Shown piece after piece: positions 15,509-18,897 of a DNA stretch of 18,897 nt (its first letter is position 1; every line of letters begins with the position of its first letter). The stretch is from Actinobacteria bacterium RBG_16_64_13 (GTDB taxonomy: Bacteria; Actinomycetota; Thermoleophilia; RBG-16-64-13), in assembly GCA_001768675.1 (NCBI GenBank), contig MELN01000073.1, forward strand, positions 4,988 to 23,884. The letters run 5' to 3'. The translations under genes and the position numbers were made by a program. The notes beneath the pieces are model-generated. The model searched no databases. It saw only the letters and a program-made list of their open reading frames with translations, and was not told the DNA's origin.

Positions 15509-16840
15509 CTACAGGATCTCTAGATAGCGATCGACTTCCCAGGAGCTGACGAAAGCCCGGTAGGCATCCCATTCCGCGCGCTTGTTGCGGATCAGGTACT
15601 CGAAGATGTGATCGCCGAGGGCCTCGCGCATGAACTCCGAGTTCTCGAACGCGACTATGGCCCCTTCCAGTTCGGTCGGCAGCGAGCGGATACCGGCCAC
15701 CTTGCGCTCTTTCGGCGACATCTCGTAGATATTGTCAGTGGCCTCGGCCGGCAGCTCGATGCGTTTCTCGATGCCTTTCAGACCCGCGGCCAGCATCACG
15801 GCAAAGGCGAGATATGGGTTGGCGGCAGGGTCGGGGTTGCGGAGCTCGACCCTGGTGGCCTGCTCCCGGCCAGGCTTGTACATGGGGACTCTCACCAGCG
15901 CGGAGCGGTTGCGCCTGGCCCAGCAGCAGTAGATCGGGGCCTCGTAGCCCGGCACCAGACGCTTGTACGAGTTGACCCACTGGTTCGTCACCAGGCACAT
16001 CTCTCTCGCATACTGGAGGAGTCCAGCTATATAGGCCTTGCCGACCGCCGACATGTTGTACTTGTCGTGGGGGTCGAAGAAGGCGTTGCGCTCCCCCGTG
16101 AAAAGCGACTGATGCACGTGCATGCCCGACCCCGCTTCGCCGAACATGGGTTTCGGCATGAAGGTGGCATGGATACCGTTGGCGTCGGCGACTTCCTTGA
16201 CCAGCAGCCGGTACGTCATCACCGCGTCGGCCATGGTCAACGCGTCCTTGTAGCGCAGGTCGATCTCATGCTGGGACGGCCCGCACTCGTGGTGGGCGTA
16301 TTCGACCTCGATGCCGATCTCCTCCAGGGCGGTCACCGTATCCCGGCGGACGCTCGTGGAGACGTCGAGCGAAGTGAGGTCGAAGTAACCCCCGCGGTCC
16401 AATACCTCCGTGCGGGCACTGTCCTTGAAATAGAAGAACTCGAGTTCGGGCCCCACGTACATCGTGTAGCCCATCTGGGCTGCCTTTGCCAGAGTGCGCT
16501 TGAGCGCGTAGCGAGGATCGCCGGCGTACGGCGTGCCGTCCGGCTGGAGGATGTCGCAGAAGATGCGCGCGGTCCGCCCGTTCTCCGGCATCGACGGCAG
16601 GATCGCGAAGGTCGAGGGGTCCGGCATCGCCACCATGTCGGATTCCTGGATTCGAGCAAAGCCCTCGATGGAAGAACCGTCGAACCCCATGCCCTCATCG
16701 AGCGCCGACTCCAGCTCCCTGCGCGTCATGGCAAGACTCTTGAGAAAGCCGAGTACATCCGTGAACCATAGCCGGATGAACTTGATGTCGTTCTCCTCGA
16801 CCATGCGGATGACGTCGTCTCTGGTCAGGGTGGCGCGCAC
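15509..16840 (-). CDS. glnA: Glutamine synthetase type I (alpha / GlnA2-like)
   Basis: ATP-dependent condensation of ammonia and glutamate to glutamine; normally a cytosolic dodecamer. 443 residues, the length of the GSI-alpha type. Seen: GFDGSSIEGFARIQESDM (52-69, with Arg63 at the position of the feedback-linked Arg62 of Bacillus), PELEFF (131-136, metal ligands), HHECGPSQHEIDL (183-195), GSGMHVHQSLF (237-247), VNSYKRLVPGYEAP (289-302, flap Glu300) and RVELRNPDPAANPYL (330-344). The adenylylation loop with its Tyr and the GSI-beta insertion are absent, so control by adenylylation is unlikely. The sequence pattern resembles mycobacterial GlnA2. GTG at 16840 follows AAGGAGG, an ideal ribosome-binding site that can pair with an upstream loop. 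polA starts 5 bases after its stop, so they are likely cotranscribed. Confidence 0.95.
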   Translation of the reverse strand: MRATLTRDDVIRMVEENDIKFIRLWFTDVLGFLKSLAMTRRELESALDEGMGFDGSSIEGFARIQESDMVAMPDPSTFAILPSMPENGRTARIFCDILQPDGTPYAGDPRYALKRTLAKAAQMGYTMYVGPELEFFYFKDSARTEVLDRGGYFDLTSLDVSTSVRRDTVTALEEIGIEVEYAHHECGPSQHEIDLRYKDALTMADAVMTYRLLVKEVADANGIHATFMPKPMFGEAGSGMHVHQSLFTGERNAFFDPHDKYNMSAVGKAYIAGLLQYAREMCLVTNQWVNSYKRLVPGYEAPIYCCWARRNRSALVRVPMYKPGREQATRVELRNPDPAANPYLAFAVMLAAGLKGIEKRIELPAEATDNIYEMSPKERKVAGIRSLPTELEGAIVAFENSEFMREALGDHIFEYLIRNKRAEWDAYRAFVSSWEVDRYLEIL

Positions 16841-16906
16841 GGTATCCTCCTTGCGATCAGCCTTCCCCCTAAGACTAACATCACAGCGGCCAAGGATACC
16901 GCCGCT
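16841..16906 (-). promoter_or_regulatory. Structured leader in front of glnA with anti-Shine-Dalgarno loop
   Basis: In the mRNA, AGCGGC (16906-16901) and GCCGCT (16890-16885) form a 6-base stem around the 10-base loop GGTATCCTTG. The loop is complementary, by seven continuous bases GGTATCC and then TTG, to the CAAGGAGGATACC segment (16853-16841) that holds the glnA ribosome-binding site. A pseudoknot or alternative pairing could thus hide the site. No ligand-binding class is recognised. I see no convincing promoter in this 65-base gap. Confidence 0.35.
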
Positions 16907-18033
16907 CAGACGAGTCTGGTCTCGACTCCCGTCTCGGAGACGTCGTAGCCGCCCAACGCAAGCACCGCTTCCCGGAACGGCGGGGAGCCGACCACCGAAC
17001 GAAGCGACTGAACCGCGAAGTCCTCACAGCGCTCCAAGGGGATGACCAGATCGTATCGTTCCTGACCCAGGGGAATGAAGGTCAGCCCATAGGCGGTCGC
17101 CGCAGCTCCGATGCCAAGGCCCGCAGTGGCTCGCCCTTCGGCGACTGCCCATGCGACTCCCATGTGGGTGGACTCCTCCTTATCGTATCCACGGATCTCG
17201 TTCGACGATACTCCGGCAGCTCTCAGCCGGACGTCCAGCCAGACTCGAGTGCCCGACCCGGGCTGGCGGTTCACGAAGACCACCCCAGGCTTCTTCAGAT
17301 CGGGGATCGCGCCCAACCCCTGGGGGTTCCCCGTCGGGACCATGAGACCCTGGATACGCTGCGCCAGGTTGACCAGAACGATCCGCCTGTTGGGTAAGAC
17401 TCGCTGAACGAACGGAACGTTATATTGCCCTGTGGCCTCGTCCCATAGATGTGAACCGGCAATATCGGCTTCGCCGCGCGCCAGGGCCATCAGGCCCCCC
17501 AGACTCCCGATGAAGTCGGTCGAAAGACTCACTGCCGGTTTCTGCTCGCTGAGGAACCTCGCCAGGATCTCGACGGACAGGTCGTGACTGCCTGAGAACC
17601 TAAGCTCGTCCGCACTCGCGGGAGCCACAGGCTCCTCATCCGCCGGCCGGCGGCGCATTTCCTGCCAGCGAGCGATAGCTGCGACGAGCGCCGCTTCCGC
17701 ATGTGCCGCGGAATGCCCCCTGTTCAAGGCCTCAAGAAGATACGTCTCGGCCCGGTTGACAAGATTGGCCCACTGCCACTCGGGAGGCGTGTGCTCGGCA
17801 GATCCGGCCGCTTGCGAGGCCACGCGCGTCCCTCCGCCCCGATGGGCGGACACCAGGCCCTCTTGAGCCAGTCGAGAGTAGGCGCGGCTGGCAGTGTTGG
17901 GGGTGCACCTCCAGCGCTGGGCCATCGCCCTGACTGAGGGGAGACGGGCGCCGGCGGTCAACTCGCCAGACACTATGAGCCGGCGAACAGACTCCGCGAT
18001 CTCAAGGTAGACGAAACTCTCTCCTCCCGCCAC
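16906..18033 (-). CDS. GntR-type winged-helix regulator fused to a PBP-like ligand-binding domain
   Basis: A one-component transcription factor of 375 residues. The N-terminal GntR winged helix covers about 5-73 (LPSVRAMAQRWRCTPNTASR at 31-50, then AQEGLVSAHRGGGTRV in the wing). A helical linker (about 85-135) joins a periplasmic-binding-protein-like domain (about 140-350), seen in FSGSHDLSVEILARFL, GGLMALARGEADIAGSHLWD, FVNRQPGSGTRVWLD and HMGVAWAVAEGRATAGLGI. This pairing resembles regulators whose C-terminal domain is related to molybdate/tungstate-binding proteins (PBP-like family). The ligand here is not proven. GTG at 18033 has a weak AGGGGGT site. It lies 27 bases downstream of tatA on the same strand, and glnA follows after 65 bases. 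There is no signal peptide, so it is a cytosolic sensor. Confidence 0.85.
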   Translation of the reverse strand: MAGGESFVYLEIAESVRRLIVSGELTAGARLPSVRAMAQRWRCTPNTASRAYSRLAQEGLVSAHRGGGTRVASQAAGSAEHTPPEWQWANLVNRAETYLLEALNRGHSAAHAEAALVAAIARWQEMRRRPADEEPVAPASADELRFSGSHDLSVEILARFLSEQKPAVSLSTDFIGSLGGLMALARGEADIAGSHLWDEATGQYNVPFVQRVLPNRRIVLVNLAQRIQGLMVPTGNPQGLGAIPDLKKPGVVFVNRQPGSGTRVWLDVRLRAAGVSSNEIRGYDKEESTHMGVAWAVAEGRATAGLGIGAAATAYGLTFIPLGQERYDLVIPLERCEDFAVQSLRSVVGSPPFREAVLALGGYDVSETGVETRLV

Positions 18034-18060
18034 GGAGACCCCCTGGTGGGCGGTGCTGGT

Positions 18061-18381
18061 CTATTCTGTCTTGGTCGTGGTGTCCGGCGTCGCCGGCTCG
18101 CCGGTGTCAACCTTGAGGGACAGCGCGTCCTTCATATCTTTGACGTCAACGGCCTGGCGCATTTCGGCCACCGTCGATTTCACCTCGTCCACACCCACGG
18201 CGTCGCGCACCTCAGAAACCGTGGTGTTGACCTCTTCTTTGCCTTCCTTCAGGCTCTTTCTGAAGCCCCGGATGGACTTCCCGAGCGAAGAACCCAACTC
18301 GGGCAGCTTCTTGGGGCCGAAAATCACAAGGATCAGCACCACGACGATCGCTATTTCCCAACCGCCAATCCAACTGGGCAT
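18061..18381 (-). CDS. tatA: Sec-independent (twin-arginine) translocase subunit, TatA family
   Basis: Pore-forming or membrane-weakening subunit of the Tat system, which exports folded, often cofactor-bearing proteins. 106 residues: membrane helix at about 8-21, the FG hinge at 21-22, then the amphipathic helix FGPKKLPELGSSLGKSIRGF (21-40), all typical of TatA. The charged C-terminal tail (45-106) is longer than in small TatA proteins and contains a 16-residue-period repeat: EVRDAVGVDEVK (57-68) and EMRQAVDVKDMK (73-84). TatB cannot be fully excluded on length, but the FGPKKLPELG stretch is TatA-like. The ATG at 18381 has GGGAGGAG about 9 bases upstream; the in-frame start at 18438 has no such site. 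No tatC is in the window. Confidence 0.88.
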   Translation of the reverse strand: MPSWIGGWEIAIVVVLILVIFGPKKLPELGSSLGKSIRGFRKSLKEGKEEVNTTVSEVRDAVGVDEVKSTVAEMRQAVDVKDMKDALSLKVDTGEPATPDTTTKTE

Positions 18382-18456
18382 GAATGACTCCTCCCTTTGG
18401 CCCCTTGGAGCGAAAGCCCCGAGACTTGCGTGCGCCAAGCCCGGGCCTGCCAGTAT

Positions 18457-18897
18457 TTAACCACACGAGGGGCCCTGCGAGTCCCCTTCGCGCGGAGCGT
18501 AGCCCAGCCTGAGCGACAGGTCGTCACCAAGTTGCATGACCCGGCGGATGAGAGTGGGCAGCCGCTCCGCCGGGAAGCGCTGGACGATGCCCAGGATGCT
18601 CACCGCGGCGATGACCGCGCCGCCCGCATCGCGCACAGGCGCGCCGAGCCCGCAGGCGTGAAGTGCGTCGTCTTCCCAGCCGACGGCGCATCCTCTTTCC
18701 CGTATCTCTCGCCGGTCGCGCTCCAACTCATCCCTACTGACGACGGAATACTGAGTCAGGCGCCGGGCGTGCCTTGCCACTACCTCTTCCCAGCGAGCAT
18801 CGGGCAGATGGGCAAGAAGGACCCGCTGGGCTGCGCCGCAGTTGAAGGCCACGTGCTTGCCGGCCTCGATAGAAAGCACCCGGATCGGCTGGCCCCC
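18457..18897 (-). CDS. IclR-family transcriptional regulator, C-terminal part only
   Basis: About 146 C-terminal residues are present; the frame stays open to the window edge, so the N-terminal helix-turn-helix lies outside. The visible part is the IclR effector-binding domain: GKHVAFNCGAAQRVLLAHLPD (family form has ATALGKALLA here), RERGCAVGWEDDALHACGLG, then APVRDAGGAVIAAVSILGI and a final amphipathic helix LIRRVMQLGDDLSLRLGY. The GCGAAQRV variant and Cys in place of common residues in the ligand pocket are mild deviations. The effector is unknown. It ends 75 bases upstream of tatA on the same strand; whether they share a transcript cannot be told. Confidence 0.85.
   Translation of the reverse strand, partial: GGQPIRVLSIEAGKHVAFNCGAAQRVLLAHLPDARWEEVVARHARRLTQYSVVSRDELERDRREIRERGCAVGWEDDALHACGLGAPVRDAGGAVIAAVSILGIVQRFPAERLPTLIRRVMQLGDDLSLRLGYAPREGDSQGPSCG

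Noticed and set aside
15504..15572. In-frame upstream start of polA at 15572
   Set aside because: It would place 63 bases of polA inside the end of glnA, the extra residues do not resemble Pol I, and the GTG at 15503 matches the family N-terminus just after the glnA stop.
18382..18438. In-frame upstream start of tatA at 18438
   Set aside because: The added residues are polar and precede the membrane helix, unlike TatA proteins, and GGGAGGAG supports the ATG at 18381.
18382..18456. Search for a terminator or promoter between the IclR gene and tatA
   Set aside because: Only short GC-rich inverted repeats such as GCCCGGGC are present; neither a stable hairpin nor a convincing -35/-10 pair is seen.

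Overview
The window is chromosomal, high-GC bacterial DNA and fits a member of the Actinomycetota, probably a deep or poorly sampled lineage. The strongest taxonomic sign is the gene order polA-rpsA-coaE-(lytic transglycosylase)-uvrB, which matches the block known from mycobacteria and other actinobacteria. The short GlnA2-like glutamine synthetase and frequent GTG starts agree with this. I cannot name the class from the sequence. Every gene except two (mgtC-like and tetR) is on the minus strand. No rRNA, tRNA, IS element, CRISPR array or prophage gene is visible, and no gene-free stretch reaches 300 bases.

Layout. 1-3567 (minus): a tightly packed oxidative pentose phosphate operon read gnd > pgl > zwf, with zwf cut by the window edge. 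It carries glucose-6-phosphate to ribulose-5-phosphate and makes NAD(P)H. 3663-4319 (plus): an MgtC/SapB-type membrane protein, apparently read from a leaderless transcript; a strong hairpin separates it from the next, convergent gene. 4375-7856: a small regulated unit with ald (alanine dehydrogenase) and a class III aminotransferase on the minus strand and a TetR-type regulator on the plus strand. Their shared 262-bp divergent region holds a clear ald promoter and two related palindromes, TTATAC-N4-GTATAA and TTATAC-N4-GTTTAA, which are good operator candidates. The likely logic is pyruvate-dependent transamination of an amine or omega-amino acid, with alanine dehydrogenase recycling alanine to pyruvate.

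7853-12795 (minus): information-processing block, with rpsA (S1 with an acidic APAEEV-repeat tail), coaE, a membrane-anchored GH23 lytic transglycosylase, and uvrB, whose stop codon overlaps that of tetR. 12909-16840: glnA and polA, only 5 bases apart. 16906-18381: a GntR-type winged helix fused to a periplasmic-binding-protein-like domain, preceded by a TatA-like translocase subunit. 18457-18897: the C-terminal effector domain of an IclR-family regulator, cut by the window edge.

Most of the window is ordinary housekeeping DNA. The parts that deserve a second look are the ald/aminotransferase/TetR unit with its operators, the TatA plus PBP-type regulator pair, leader-RNA structures in front of rpsA and glnA, the leaderless promoter of the MgtC-like gene, and a Lys-to-Met change at the expected phosphate-binding position of Gnd.
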